Part shown: piece after piece, positions 1-8,283 of the stretch
Layout: every line of letters starts with the position of its first letter
Position numbering within the stretch: position 1 is the first letter of the stretch
Assembly (NCBI RefSeq): GCF_900113875.1
Contig: NZ_FORA01000002.1
Location: 620,001 to 684,000, forward strand
DNA from: Jannaschia pohangensis
GTDB lineage: Bacteria > Pseudomonadota > Alphaproteobacteria > Rhodobacterales > Rhodobacteraceae
DNA: 64,000 nt
Direction of reading: 5' to 3'
Program-made: the position numbers and the translations under genes
Notes under the pieces: generated by a model
Databases searched by the model: none
Seen by the model: only the letters and a program-made list of their open reading frames with translations
Told to the model about the DNA's origin: nothing

Positions 1-150
1 ACGCTCCTCGGGAGACATCTTGCCAAGCTCGCGCATTTTCAGCGCGATCTCACCCTTCTTGCCGACGGCAGCCAGGCGAACGTCTTCGAGGGCGCTCTCA
101 TCGGCGGCGGCGAGGATCTGACCCAGGTATTTCTCGCGCAGATCGTTCAT
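1..150 (-). CDS. pheS: Phenylalanine--tRNA ligase alpha subunit, N-terminal part (cut by window edge)
   Basis: Only the first 50 codons are in the window. They begin [12 protein letters not shown] and contain [15 protein letters not shown], the N-terminal coiled-coil arm of the PheS alpha chain, which contacts tRNA-Phe. The complete enzyme is an alpha2-beta2 cytoplasmic tetramer that charges tRNA-Phe. The ATG at 148-150 is preceded on the minus strand by GAGGTG, a good ribosome binding site. rplT and rpmI lie upstream on the same strand, as in the common rpmI-rplT-pheS-pheT order. Here three unrelated genes and a terminator intervene, so pheS is probably transcribed from its own promoter. Confidence 0.9.
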   Translation of the reverse strand, partial: MNDLREKYLGQILAAADESALEDVRLAAVGKKGEIALKMRELGKMSPEER

Positions 151-213
151 CGTGCACCTCTTTTCTGCTTGGCGCAGGCCATACGACTTGCGCGCGGCGA
201 AGGGAAGGTGCGG

Positions 214-1371
214 TTACTCGCCCGGGACGTTGCCCGGACCTTTCCGCCAGCGTTTGGCCAGCGGATAGAGGAACTGCCGCCAATAGCCGCGCGGGACGGT
301 ATCGCCGACAACGCCGTAAGCCTCGGGCCAGGCGTCCTTGGGCAGATGGTGCGTGCCGAAAAGCCAGTCATAAATCGGGAAATGCGAGGCATAGTTGATG
401 TCGATCGCATCCCGGTCGCTGCCATGGTGCCAGTGATGAAAGCGCGGCGTCACGAAGAAGCGTTCCAGACCCCGGAAGTTCCAGCCAATATTGGAATGGA
501 TGAAACTGGAGTAGAAATAGACCACCAACAGATAGCCCTGAATCGCTTCGGGCCGGAAGCCAAGCGTCAGCATCGGCAAGGCGCTGAAACTGCGCAGGAT
601 CATGATCTCGGCGAAATGCATCCGCGCCCCGGCAAGCCAATCCATCTTCTTGGTCGAATGGTGGATCGCGTGGAAGTTCCACAGGAACGGGAAGGTATGA
701 AAGGCCCGGTGGACCCAATATTGCACGAAATCCGTCGCCAGCATGATGAAGGCGACCTGAACCCAGAACGGCAGGTCGGTGATATAGCTGCGGATATCGT
801 CCAGGGCGAAGCTGGCGTTCACGTAGTTGGCCGGGGTCAGGGTGACGAAATTGAAGATCTGCACCAGCATCGAGCTGACGAGATAATAGAACATGTCTTC
901 CTGCCATTCGGCGCGCAGGACGGTCTGATCGCCCCGCGCCGGGAACATGCGCTCCAGCGGGATGAAAAGGAAACCGATGACCAGAACGTTCACGATGAAA
1001 TAGTCGAGACCGAAATAGAGGCTGATCGCGGGGCCACCCTGCGGTGTATGCGTCGCCATGAGCGAGGCAAGGACCGAGACCCCGAGGGCGGTCCACCCGA
1101 GCGTCTTCTGGCGACTGAGGATCAGCGACACGAGGGCGAGCGCATAGCCCGCCAAGAGGACACCACGCAGGACCACCAGCGTCAGCCCGCCTTCGTGCAG
1201 CATGGCGAGTTCCGGATAGGACAGGGTTTCGGGATACCAGCGGACAAGCACCAGCAGCAGGCCGGCAAGGGCGGCGACGAGGGCAAGCGATCCGGACAAC
1301 CACCCGCTTCCCAGGGGTCTCTGGTCGCGGGGCATTTCCAGCTGTGCTTTCAGGGCCTTAAGGATCGCCAT
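214..1371 (-). CDS. Sterol desaturase / fatty acid hydroxylase superfamily membrane protein
   Basis: A 385-residue integral membrane protein with several hydrophobic segments in its N-terminal half. The C-terminal half carries the histidine clusters of the fatty acid hydroxylase superfamily: HRAFH (HxxxH), HAIHH (HxxHH) and FHHWHH. These bind a di-iron centre that hydroxylates or desaturates lipids or sterol-like substrates. The actual substrate cannot be read from sequence. The ATG at 1371 has GGAGAC about seven bases upstream and is preferred over a TTG six codons earlier. It lies between pheS and a GDSL lipoprotein gene on the same strand, with no obvious functional link to either. Confidence 0.85.
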   Translation of the reverse strand: MAILKALKAQLEMPRDQRPLGSGWLSGSLALVAALAGLLLVLVRWYPETLSYPELAMLHEGGLTLVVLRGVLLAGYALALVSLILSRQKTLGWTALGVSVLASLMATHTPQGGPAISLYFGLDYFIVNVLVIGFLFIPLERMFPARGDQTVLRAEWQEDMFYYLVSSMLVQIFNFVTLTPANYVNASFALDDIRSYITDLPFWVQVAFIMLATDFVQYWVHRAFHTFPFLWNFHAIHHSTKKMDWLAGARMHFAEIMILRSFSALPMLTLGFRPEAIQGYLLVVYFYSSFIHSNIGWNFRGLERFFVTPRFHHWHHGSDRDAIDINYASHFPIYDWLFGTHHLPKDAWPEAYGVVGDTVPRGYWRQFLYPLAKRWRKGPGNVPGE

Positions 1372-1448
1372 GGCCTGTCTCCGTATCAACGGCGCCAGAC
1401 AGTCACATCCTTACGGCGAAAAGAAGGAAAACAACGAGATGGACGTGC

Positions 1449-2114
1449 TTATTCCGCCGCCTGAATCGCCCGTGCCACGGCGCGGCCGATCAGGGCAGAG
1501 GCGCGCGGGCTCGGGTGGATCAGGTCGCGCGCATAAAGCGAGCGGTCCGAGGCGTCGATCACATCGCCCGCGTCGAGAAAGACAAGCCCCGGATCGCGCG
1601 CCGCCAGCTCTGCGAAGCGTCTGTTCATGATGTCGAACTCGGGTTGGCAGGGCGTGAACCCGGTCGCCGCCGCTTCAGCCCCATCATAGTAGCCGACGAA
1701 AAGCACCTTCGCGCCGCTGGCCCGGATCGTCGCGATCAGGTTCGGGATGTCGCCCGTCAACCGCGGCCCGATCAGGCCATCGCGCGTCGCGGCCGCAGCG
1801 GGTGTGGCGCAGGTCGGGCGGATATCGTTGCCGCCCCCGGTCAGGATGACCCAGTCCCAATCGCCGCCCCGCCACTGTCGGGTGATGTCAAAGCCGAGGG
1901 CCGCCGCCGCCCCGTTCGGGTTCGTCACATGCGCCGCCGATTGCGCGCCATCCACCACGGGGCGGTTCAGCGTCTGGCCGACGACCTCGGGAATGCCCTG
2001 GTTGCCGTTCCAGGCCATGATGCTGTCCCCGATGGCCAGGATGGCGCGGTCCGACGGCGGGGTCGCCGCGACGCAGGCGGTCAGGATCAGGGGCAGAAGG
2101 GTAAGAAGGCGCAT
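1449..2114 (-). CDS. SGNH/GDSL-family hydrolase, putative lipoprotein
   Basis: A 221-residue protein. It starts with a short positively charged and hydrophobic segment ending in LTAC, a lipobox, so it is probably anchored in the outer or inner membrane facing the periplasm. The SGNH blocks are present: IGDSI with the nucleophilic Ser near residue 30, GGGND (block III Gly/Asn region), and DLIHP near the C-terminus supplying the Asp and His of the triad. Family members are esterases, lipases, thioesterases or acetyl-hydrolases; the substrate is unknown. It is 77 bases upstream of the sterol-desaturase-like gene and could share its transcript. Confidence 0.82.
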   Translation of the reverse strand: MRLLTLLPLILTACVAATPPSDRAILAIGDSIMAWNGNQGIPEVVGQTLNRPVVDGAQSAAHVTNPNGAAAALGFDITRQWRGGDWDWVILTGGGNDIRPTCATPAAAATRDGLIGPRLTGDIPNLIATIRASGAKVLFVGYYDGAEAAATGFTPCQPEFDIMNRRFAELAARDPGLVFLDAGDVIDASDRSLYARDLIHPSPRASALIGRAVARAIQAAE

Positions 2115-2234
2115 GGGAACTCCGGTGACGTGGGTCTTCCGGTCAACTTGCGCCGAACCGAATGGGTTTCAACCGGGATGCGGGTCGACGCCGCGTCCCT
2201 TGAGCTTGGCTGCGTTGCCGGTATCCTCTGCGGC

Positions 2235-2846
2235 ATGGCTACTGCCGATCAGCAGATCATAGGGCTCTATCGCCGCCACGCAGAGGCCTGGGCCAGGCGT
2301 CGCACGCGGCTCGGGGCGGAAAAGCTGTGGCTCGACAGGTTTCTGGGACATCTGCCGCAATCGCCCTCGATCCTCGATCTTGGCTGTGGCTCCGGCGATC
2401 CGGTCGCGCGCTATTTTCTGGCCTGTGGCGCAACCGTGACGGGGGTCGATACCTCGCCCGAACTGCTCGCCATCGCGGCACAGACCGTGGCGGACGCGGA
2501 GTGGCACATCGCGGACATGCGCACCCTGGACCTCGGGACGCGATTTGACGGCATTCTGGCGTGGAACAGCTTCTTCCACCTCACCCCCGAGGATCAGCGC
2601 CGGATGTTTCCCATCTTTCGACGACATGCGGCGACCGGCGCGGTCCTGATGTTCACCAGCGGAACGGGTCACGGAGAGGTCATCGGGCAGTTTGAGGGTG
2701 AACCGCTCTATCACGGCAGCCTCGATCCCGCCGAATACCGCGCGTTGCTCGACCGGAACGGGTTCGATGTGATGCGCCATGTCGTCGAAGACCCGGTCTG
2801 CAATCAGCAGACCATCTGGCTTGCCCGCCTGCGAAACGCGGGCTGA
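2235..2846 (+). CDS. Class I SAM-dependent methyltransferase
   Basis: A 203-residue protein beginning MATADQQIIGLYRRH. The SAM-binding motif I ILDLGCGSGDPVARY is at about residues 45-60, followed by the acidic TGVDTSPELL (motif II) and HIADMRTLDL (motif III), a Rossmann methyltransferase layout. The open frame extends far upstream, but only the ATG at 2235 gives the expected N-terminus. Many relatives are annotated only as class I methyltransferases, and the substrate is unknown. It is the only plus-strand gene in this stretch and faces rplT, sharing the terminator between them. Confidence 0.8.
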   Translation: MATADQQIIGLYRRHAEAWARRRTRLGAEKLWLDRFLGHLPQSPSILDLGCGSGDPVARYFLACGATVTGVDTSPELLAIAAQTVADAEWHIADMRTLDLGTRFDGILAWNSFFHLTPEDQRRMFPIFRRHAATGAVLMFTSGTGHGEVIGQFEGEPLYHGSLDPAEYRALLDRNGFDVMRHVVEDPVCNQQTIWLARLRNAG

Positions 2847-2850
2847 AACG

Positions 2851-2880
2851 AAAAAGGGCCGCCCCAGCGGACGGCCCCTT
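2851..2880 (-). terminator. Rho-independent terminator of rpmI-rplT
   Basis: On the minus strand, AAGGGGCCGTCC pairs with GGCGGCCCTT around a short loop and is followed by a run of T. It sits 20 bases after the rplT stop codon. The plus-strand methyltransferase ends at 2846, so the element can also act bidirectionally. It explains why pheS further downstream must have its own promoter. Confidence 0.8.
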
Positions 2881-2900
2881 CGAAAGTCGTGATGCGTCGC

Positions 2901-3260
2901 TTACGCGGCAGCCTTGGCCTGATCCACGATGGCCGCAAAGGCCTCGGGCTCATGCACGGCCAGATCGGCCAGAACCTTGCGGTCGACCTCGATCCCGGCC
3001 TTCGACAGCGCGTTGATGAAACGCGAATAGGTCATGTCGGCATCGTGGGCGCGGACGGCGGCGTTGATCCGCTGGATCCACAGGGCGCGGAAGTTGCGCT
3101 TGCGATTCTTGCGGTCGCGGGTGGCGTATTGGTTCGCCTTGTCGACGGCCTGTGCGGCGACCTTGAAGGTCGTGGAGCGACGGCCATAATAGCCTTTCGC
3201 AGCAGTCAGGACCTTCTTGTGACGGGCGTGGGTGACCTTACCGGAGGTTACGCGGCTCAT
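2901..3260 (-). CDS. rplT: 50S ribosomal protein L20
   Basis: A 119-residue basic protein matching L20 along its full normal length. It includes the N-terminal [18 protein letters not shown] tail and the [11 protein letters not shown] and [13 protein letters not shown] segments that contact 23S rRNA during early large-subunit assembly. It follows rpmI by 12 bases on the same strand. infC, which precedes rpmI in many bacteria, is not adjacent here. Confidence 0.97.
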   Translation of the reverse strand: MSRVTSGKVTHARHKKVLTAAKGYYGRRSTTFKVAAQAVDKANQYATRDRKNRKRNFRALWIQRINAAVRAHDADMTYSRFINALSKAGIEVDRKVLADLAVHEPEAFAAIVDQAKAAA

Positions 3261-3272
3261 GCTATCTCCTCC

Positions 3273-3473
3273 TTATCGATCGTAGGGCATGAAGCCCTTG
3301 ATGATCTTGGCATCAGGGGCGGACAGGGTCGTGGTGCCACGGGCATCACGGATGAACTTGCGGGTACGTTTGATCATGCCATGGCGCTTGCCGGCCTGAC
3401 CGGCGAGCACTTTGCCCCCGGCCGTGATCTTGAAGCGCTTCTTGGCGCTCGACTTGGTCTTCATCTTGGGCAT
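3273..3473 (-). CDS. rpmI: 50S ribosomal protein L35
   Basis: A 66-residue, strongly basic protein beginning [17 protein letters not shown], characteristic of L35, with the expected length. It is a cytoplasmic structural protein of the large ribosomal subunit. It is the first gene of the rpmI-rplT pair and has GGAGA just upstream of its ATG on the minus strand. Confidence 0.97.
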   Translation of the reverse strand: MPKMKTKSSAKKRFKITAGGKVLAGQAGKRHGMIKRTRKFIRDARGTTTLSAPDAKIIKGFMPYDR

Positions 3474-3610
3474 TTCATGTCTCCTTCTTCATCGCACGAC
3501 TCGGCATCCCAATCGCCGGACGTGCGGGTATTCGAGCGCGCCGTGTAGCGGGGATGCGCCGGGCTGGCAAGGGGCGGATCGACGGGGCGGCAACGGCATA
3601 GGCCGCCGCC

Positions 3611-3922
3611 TCAGCGCAGGACCCGCGCGACCATCTCGACGAAGGCTTCGGGCACCGACAGCCAGTCAAAGGCCTCGCGGTTCACTTCCCAGATCCAGAA
3701 GAACAGAACCAATCCCAGGATCAGCGACCCGAGCGAGATGACCGAAAACCGCCGTTCCGCCCATCCCGAGAACAGCCCCGTGACGCCAAGACCGCTCACC
3801 ACGGTGGCCACGACCGTCAGGACGGCTGCGTCGCCCGGATCGGGAAGCCCAAGGTCCGGCACGGGCGGCAGGCCCGCCCACCAGTCCGAGAGGTCAGACA
3901 GGACGGCGGCGAGCCAGTCCAT
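3611..3922 (-). CDS. Small hypothetical membrane protein downstream of pyk
   Basis: A 103-residue protein I do not recognise. It starts MDWLAAVLSDLSDWWAG, then has two hydrophobic stretches (around LTVVATVVSGLGVTGLF and ISLGSLILGLVLFFWIW) consistent with two membrane segments and a short loop carrying RRF. Its ATG lies one base after the pyruvate kinase stop codon, so it is very likely co-transcribed and translationally coupled with pyk. A small membrane gene trailing pyk suggests an accessory role, but no function can be assigned. Confidence 0.72.
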   Translation of the reverse strand: MDWLAAVLSDLSDWWAGLPPVPDLGLPDPGDAAVLTVVATVVSGLGVTGLFSGWAERRFSVISLGSLILGLVLFFWIWEVNREAFDWLSVPEAFVEMVARVLR

Positions 3923-3923
3923 C

Positions 3924-5369
3924 TCAGTCGGCGTCGGCGCCGAAGATCAGCCGCTCGTCACATGGGGCGACGCGCAGGATGTTCGTGGACCCGGGCTGAT
4001 TGAAGGGGATGCCCGCCATGACGACAACCTGATCGTCGGCTTCGGCGAACCCATTCGCCTTGGCCGCCCGAACGGCGGATACAACGGCCAGCTTGAACCG
4101 CTCGACCGGTTGGGTCAGCACGCAATGGCACCCCCAGCTCAGAACCATGCGGCGCGCCGTGACCGTGACGGGGGTCAGGGCGATGATCGGGACGCGCGGG
4201 CGCTCGCGGCTGACCTTGTAGGCCGTGGACCCCGAATGCGAGAACACGCAGATCGCCTTGATGTCCGTCGTCTCGGCGATTTCGCGGGCGGCGGCGACGA
4301 TGCCATCGGCGGTCGACGACCGGTTCGCGGTGCGGCTGGCCTCGATGATGTCGCGGTAGGTGCTGTCGGATTCCACTTCCATGGCGACGTTGTTCATCGT
4401 CTGGACGGCCTGAATCGGATAGCTGCCCGCTGCCGATTCCGCCGACAGCATGATCGCGTCTGTGCCTTCGTAGATGGCGGTCGCCACGTCCGACACCTCG
4501 GCCCGGGTGGGCATCGGGCTGTCAATCATCGACTCGAGCATCTGTGTCGCCACGATCACCGGCTTGGCGGCAGCGCGACACTTGCGCACCAGCCGCTTCT
4601 GGATCGGCGGCACCGCGTGGACCGGGCATTCGACGCCCAGGTCGCCCCGCGCGACCATGATGCCGTCCGACACGGCGAGAATTTCCTCGAAGGCTTCGAC
4701 GGCGGCCGGCTTTTCGATCTTGGAGAGGATGGCGGCACGACCCTTGGCCAGGCCCCGCGCTTCCTCCACGTCGGCGGCGCGCTGCACGAAGGACAGGGCA
4801 AGCCAGTCGACGCCCAGTTCGCAGACGAATTCCAGATCCTTGCGGTCCTTGTCCGACAGGGCCGCCAGCGGCAGCACCACATCGGGGACGTTCACGCCCT
4901 TGCGGTTCGAAATCGTGCCGCCCGTCACCACCGTGCAATTGGCGAAGTCGGGGCCGCAATCCTCGACCTTCAGCCGCAATTTGCCGTCGTTGACCAGCAG
5001 GGTGGAGCCGGGCTTCAGCGCCTCGAAGATCTCGGTGTGGGGCAGTTGCACGCGGGTCGCATCGCCGGGTGTCTCGTCCAGATCGAAGCGGAAGGGCTGC
5101 CCCTCCTCGATCTCGGCGGACTCGCCCGCAAAGACACCGCAGCGCAACTTCGGCCCCTGAAGGTCGGCCAGAATGCAGATTGGGCGACCCGTGTCGCGTT
5201 CGATGTCGCGGATGATGTTGTGGCGGCCACGGATATCTTCATGGTCGCCATGGCTCATGTTGAGGCGGAACACATCGGCCCCCGCCTCGAACAGCGCGCG
5301 GATCGTGTCGTAATCGTTGGACGCGGGTCCGAGGGTTGCGACGATCTTGACGTTGCGATGGCGTCTCAT
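3924..5369 (-). CDS. pyk: Pyruvate kinase
   Basis: A 481-residue enzyme converting phosphoenolpyruvate and ADP to pyruvate and ATP in the cytoplasm. The barrel starts with KIVATLGPASND and continues with FRLNMSHGDHE, LADLQGPKLR (metal and substrate binding), ILSKIEKPAA (catalytic Lys), VARGDLGVE and TQMLESM, all in the family order. The C-terminal allosteric domain is complete. A palindromic site resembling the CceR/LacI operator lies 26 bases upstream of the start codon, fitting carbon-source control. A small membrane protein gene follows immediately. Confidence 0.96.
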   Translation of the reverse strand: MRRHRNVKIVATLGPASNDYDTIRALFEAGADVFRLNMSHGDHEDIRGRHNIIRDIERDTGRPICILADLQGPKLRCGVFAGESAEIEEGQPFRFDLDETPGDATRVQLPHTEIFEALKPGSTLLVNDGKLRLKVEDCGPDFANCTVVTGGTISNRKGVNVPDVVLPLAALSDKDRKDLEFVCELGVDWLALSFVQRAADVEEARGLAKGRAAILSKIEKPAAVEAFEEILAVSDGIMVARGDLGVECPVHAVPPIQKRLVRKCRAAAKPVIVATQMLESMIDSPMPTRAEVSDVATAIYEGTDAIMLSAESAAGSYPIQAVQTMNNVAMEVESDSTYRDIIEASRTANRSSTADGIVAAAREIAETTDIKAICVFSHSGSTAYKVSRERPRVPIIALTPVTVTARRMVLSWGCHCVLTQPVERFKLAVVSAVRAAKANGFAEADDQVVVMAGIPFNQPGSTNILRVAPCDERLIFGADAD

Positions 5370-5394
5370 GCGGGTGCGCTCCTTAGCTCGGATA

Positions 5395-5408
5395 TGTTAG
5401 CGCTCGCA
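5395..5408. promoter_or_regulatory. CceR-like LacI-family operator upstream of pyk
   Basis: The 14-mer TGTTAGCGCTCGCA fits the pattern TGNTANCGNTNNCA that I recall for CceR, the alphaproteobacterial central-carbon LacI-type regulator. It differs from the symmetric TGTTAGCGCTAACA at only two positions. It lies 26 bases before the pyk ATG, where it could overlap the promoter. Assignment to CceR is from memory and is inference. Confidence 0.5.
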
Positions 5409-5624
5409 CACTTGCCCGTTCGGGTCGGGTTCTGCAACAGCGCCGTTGCCTTGCGGGGACGCTAGCCGACGCTTTCGCAGGGGCCAAGAGCGGATCAATT
5501 CGGAATGCCGCATCCGAAGGCCAGACTTATCGCGGTTTGCCTTGATCCCGGGCGGCAGCGGGGCCATCTCGGGTGGTGTCAGGCGCTGCGGCCCATGCGC
5601 ACCCGACCCGAAAGGATGATTCCG

Positions 5625-5942
5625 ATGGATGACGACACCCGCACCAAGATCGAAGCCGCGGCCTTCCGGCGGCTACGCCAGCACCTTCTGGAAGATCGCC
5701 CGGACGCGCAGAACATCGACCTGATGAACCTGGCGGGCTTCTGTCGCAACTGCCTGTCGCGCTGGTACGGCGAGGCGGCGGCAGAGCAGGGCATCGACAT
5801 GACCAAGGACGAGGCCCGGACGGTGTTCTACGGCATGCCCTTCGACGACTGGAAGGCCCAGCACCAAACCGAAGCGACGCCGGACCAGCAGGCGGCCTTC
5901 ACCGAAAGCTTTGCACGGAACGTGGGAAAGGCTGACGGCTGA
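5625..5942 (+). CDS. DUF1244 family protein
   Basis: A 105-residue protein with the diagnostic NLAGFCRNCLSRWY segment of DUF1244, containing the FCRNC cysteine pair. The function of the family is unknown; members are small, soluble and widespread in alphaproteobacteria. AAGGA at 5612-5616 is about eight bases before the ATG at 5625, which makes this start better than the ATG three codons upstream. It stands alone between pyk (divergent) and the small secreted proteins. Confidence 0.85.
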   Translation: MDDDTRTKIEAAAFRRLRQHLLEDRPDAQNIDLMNLAGFCRNCLSRWYGEAAAEQGIDMTKDEARTVFYGMPFDDWKAQHQTEATPDQQAAFTESFARNVGKADG

Positions 5943-6024
5943 CAGCAGTCACGCAGCTGTCACAGGTTATGATTTGGCCCTCTGCGGTCGCCGCATTATC
6001 TATCGGGTAAAGGAGGACCTCGTC

Positions 6025-6357
6025 ATGAATGTCCGAACGATCCAGACCCTGACCGCCGCGGCCCTTGTCGCGCTCGCCATCACCCCGACGACGCTCTCGG
6101 CGCAAGGTGTGTTCATCGACGCCCCGACAAGCGCCACCTCGACCGCCGGCCTGAGCGGCCTGCGACGCGAGATCGCCCGCGAATTGCCGCGCTACGGCTA
6201 TCGAGACGTGGACGTGCGGTCCCTGTCGAGCGGGCAGGTCGCGCATATCTACAACCTGCTTCATGCCGGCCGCTCGGGGAACGATACCCGCAACCTGATC
6301 GGCGGTGTCCTGCGACGCGGCCTTCTGCAACGCGGCATCGACCGCTTCACCCGATGA
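6025..6357 (+). CDS. Small exported protein, first of a tandem paralogous pair
   Basis: A 110-residue protein of unknown function. A signal peptide is evident (MNVRTIQTLTAAALVALAIT, ending near TLSAQG), so the mature protein should be periplasmic. The mature part has an LRREIARELPRYGYRDVDV segment followed by LSSGQVAHIYNLLHAG. The start ATG at 6025 is preceded by AGGAGG with good spacing. The next gene starts within its stop codon (ATGA) and encodes a shorter protein with the same pattern, so the two look like a local duplication. Confidence 0.72.
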   Translation: MNVRTIQTLTAAALVALAITPTTLSAQGVFIDAPTSATSTAGLSGLRREIARELPRYGYRDVDVRSLSSGQVAHIYNLLHAGRSGNDTRNLIGGVLRRGLLQRGIDRFTR

Positions 6358-6614
6358 AAGGGGCGCTGACCGCACTCCTGGTGGCCGTCACGCTCGGTGG
6401 CGCGCCCGCTGCGGCGGCCCCGAATGCGCAACTGGTCGCATCGGTGCAACATCGGCTGAACGTCTTCGGCTTCGACCACGTCGACGCTGCGACCTTGACC
6501 ACCCGTCAGATCGCGGCGCTGCACATGCAACTGCAGGGACGGGCCGGGTCGCTTTACGGCGCGAACTACATCCGCACGCGGCAACGCATTCAGGTGATCC
6601 TGGGTTGGGACTGA
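6354..6614 (+). CDS. Small exported protein, second of a tandem paralogous pair
   Basis: An 86-residue protein with a signal peptide (MKGALTALLVAVTLGGAPAAAAP). The mature part, LVASVQHRLNVFGFDHVD followed by LTTRQIAALHMQLQG, lines up with the preceding gene: a helix, then Y/FG(Y/F)xxVD, then a polar turn ending in Q, then a helix with L and a Gly. It overlaps the upstream gene by four bases (ATGA), so translation is probably coupled. Function unknown. It ends 81 bases before lysC. Confidence 0.7.
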   Translation: MKGALTALLVAVTLGGAPAAAAPNAQLVASVQHRLNVFGFDHVDAATLTTRQIAALHMQLQGRAGSLYGANYIRTRQRIQVILGWD

Positions 6615-6695
6615 CCCCGTCCGACGGGCAGCGGCACCTTGCCCTTGTCCGTCCCCTCCCCTAACAGGCGCGCGACTGACCTCAAGGAGTCGCCC

Positions 6696-7934
6696 ATGTC
6701 GCGTCTCGTCATGAAATTCGGCGGAACCTCCGTCGCCAACCTCGACCGTATCCGCCGCGTCGCCAAACGCGTGGGCGTCGAGGTCGCGCGCGGTCACGAG
6801 GTGATCGTCATCGTCTCGGCCATGTCGGGCAAGACGAACGAGTTGGTCGGTTGGGTGACCGATGCCGCCGGTCCGTTCTATGACGCCCGCGAATACGATG
6901 CCGTCGTCTCCTCGGGCGAGAATGTGACGGCCGGACTTCTTGCGCTCGTGCTTCAGGAAAACGGGATCGACGCGCGCAGCTGGCAGGGCTGGCAGGTGCC
7001 GGTCATGACCACCTCGGCCCATTCGAGCGCCCGGATCGAGGATATCCCGACCGACAATTTCGATGCGCGCTTTGCCGAAGGCATGAAAGTCGCCGTCGTC
7101 GCGGGTTTTCAGGGCATCAGCCCAGAAGGCCGGATCACCACCCTGGGGCGCGGCGGGTCTGACACAACGGCCGTGGCCTTTGCCGCCGCTTTCGGGGCCG
7201 AGCGCTGCGACATCTACACAGACGTCGATGGCGTCTATACGACCGACCCCAGAATCACATCGAAGGCCCGCAAACTGGACCGCATCGCCTTCGAGGAGAT
7301 GCTGGAACTGGCGTCGCTTGGCGCCAAAGTGCTCCAGACGCGGTCGGTCGAACTGGCCATGCGTTACAAGGTGCGCCTGCGGGTGCTGTCGAGCTTTGAG
7401 GAAATGGGCGACAATGCGGGAACGCTCGTCTGCGCCGAGGAGGATATCATGGAATCGAATGTCGTCGCAGGGGTCGCCTTCAGCCGGGACGAAGCCAAGA
7501 TGACGTTGGTGTCGGTCGCCGACCGGCCCGGCGTCAGCGCCGCGATCTTCGGCCCCCTGTCCGAGGCCGCCGTCAACGTTGACATGATCGTCCAGAACAT
7601 CGCCGAGGACGGCCGCACCGACATGACCTTCTCGCTTCCGGTGGATCAGGTGGCCCGCGCCCAGAAAGCCATGGAAGAAGCCAAGGCCGCCGGTGTCATC
7701 AACTTCCACGATCTGATCGCCGATACCGGGGTCTCCAAGGTTTCGGTGGTCGGCATCGGGATGCGGTCGCACACGGGTGTCGCCGCGCGGATGTTCAAGG
7801 CGCTGTCGGATGAGGGCATCAACATCCGCGTCATCACCACCTCCGAGATCAAGATTTCCGTCCTGATCGACCGCAAGTACATGGAACTGGCGGTTCAGGC
7901 GCTGCACGACGCCTTCGGTCTGGAAAGCGCCTGA
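6696..7934 (+). CDS. lysC: Aspartate kinase
   Basis: A 412-residue enzyme that phosphorylates aspartate at the entry to lysine, threonine and methionine synthesis. It begins MSRLVMKFGGTSVANLDR, the kinase motif, and has FQGISPEGRITTLGRGGSDT and DVDGVYTTDPR. Two ACT domains follow at about residues 260-410, the feedback-binding part. The ATG at 6696 follows AAGGAG with normal spacing; an upstream in-frame start would add an unlikely leader. ptsP follows downstream, as in many alphaproteobacteria. Confidence 0.96.
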   Translation: MSRLVMKFGGTSVANLDRIRRVAKRVGVEVARGHEVIVIVSAMSGKTNELVGWVTDAAGPFYDAREYDAVVSSGENVTAGLLALVLQENGIDARSWQGWQVPVMTTSAHSSARIEDIPTDNFDARFAEGMKVAVVAGFQGISPEGRITTLGRGGSDTTAVAFAAAFGAERCDIYTDVDGVYTTDPRITSKARKLDRIAFEEMLELASLGAKVLQTRSVELAMRYKVRLRVLSSFEEMGDNAGTLVCAEEDIMESNVVAGVAFSRDEAKMTLVSVADRPGVSAAIFGPLSEAAVNVDMIVQNIAEDGRTDMTFSLPVDQVARAQKAMEEAKAAGVINFHDLIADTGVSKVSVVGIGMRSHTGVAARMFKALSDEGINIRVITTSEIKISVLIDRKYMELAVQALHDAFGLESA

Positions 7935-8028
7935 CCGGCGAACGTTCCGGCGCATTTTCGGAAAACCGCCATCGGATAACAACCGGCCGTTATGGTGTTG
8001 TTAAGACCTGCGGGGACAGTCTCGGGAC

Positions 8029-8139
8029 ATGCGATATGTTCCTCCTCTCCCCCTGTTCTGGCTGCTTGCCTGCGTCGGCCTCGCCCTCATGATGCCGGCC
8101 CTGATGACAGACCCAACACCGATGGTTGCTGCACACTAG
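8029..8139 (+). CDS. Possible 36-residue membrane microprotein
   Basis: A short open frame, MRYVPPLPLFWLLACVGLAL and onward, that would form one membrane helix followed by a Met/Pro/Thr-rich tail. It lies in the 349-base gap between lysC and ptsP. No strong ribosome binding site is visible, so it may be a chance frame. The rest of this gap shows nothing I recognise. Confidence 0.25.
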   Translation: MRYVPPLPLFWLLACVGLALMMPALMTDPTPMVAAH

Positions 8140-8283
8140 GCGGCCGACCCCGGTATCTGCCCATTCCTTCGGCAGTCGCCTGCCGAGGGACCTGCCCTTG
8201 CGCGATTGACGCCACGGCCTCTCCCCTTCTGCTGATCCCTGCCCTATAGGTGTGCCGAGTGAGGGTAGGGGGCCGAGCGACAG

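Noticed and set aside
3738-5465. A 575-codon plus-strand frame opposite pyk
   Set aside because: Shadow of pyruvate kinase; no motif and no ribosome binding site.
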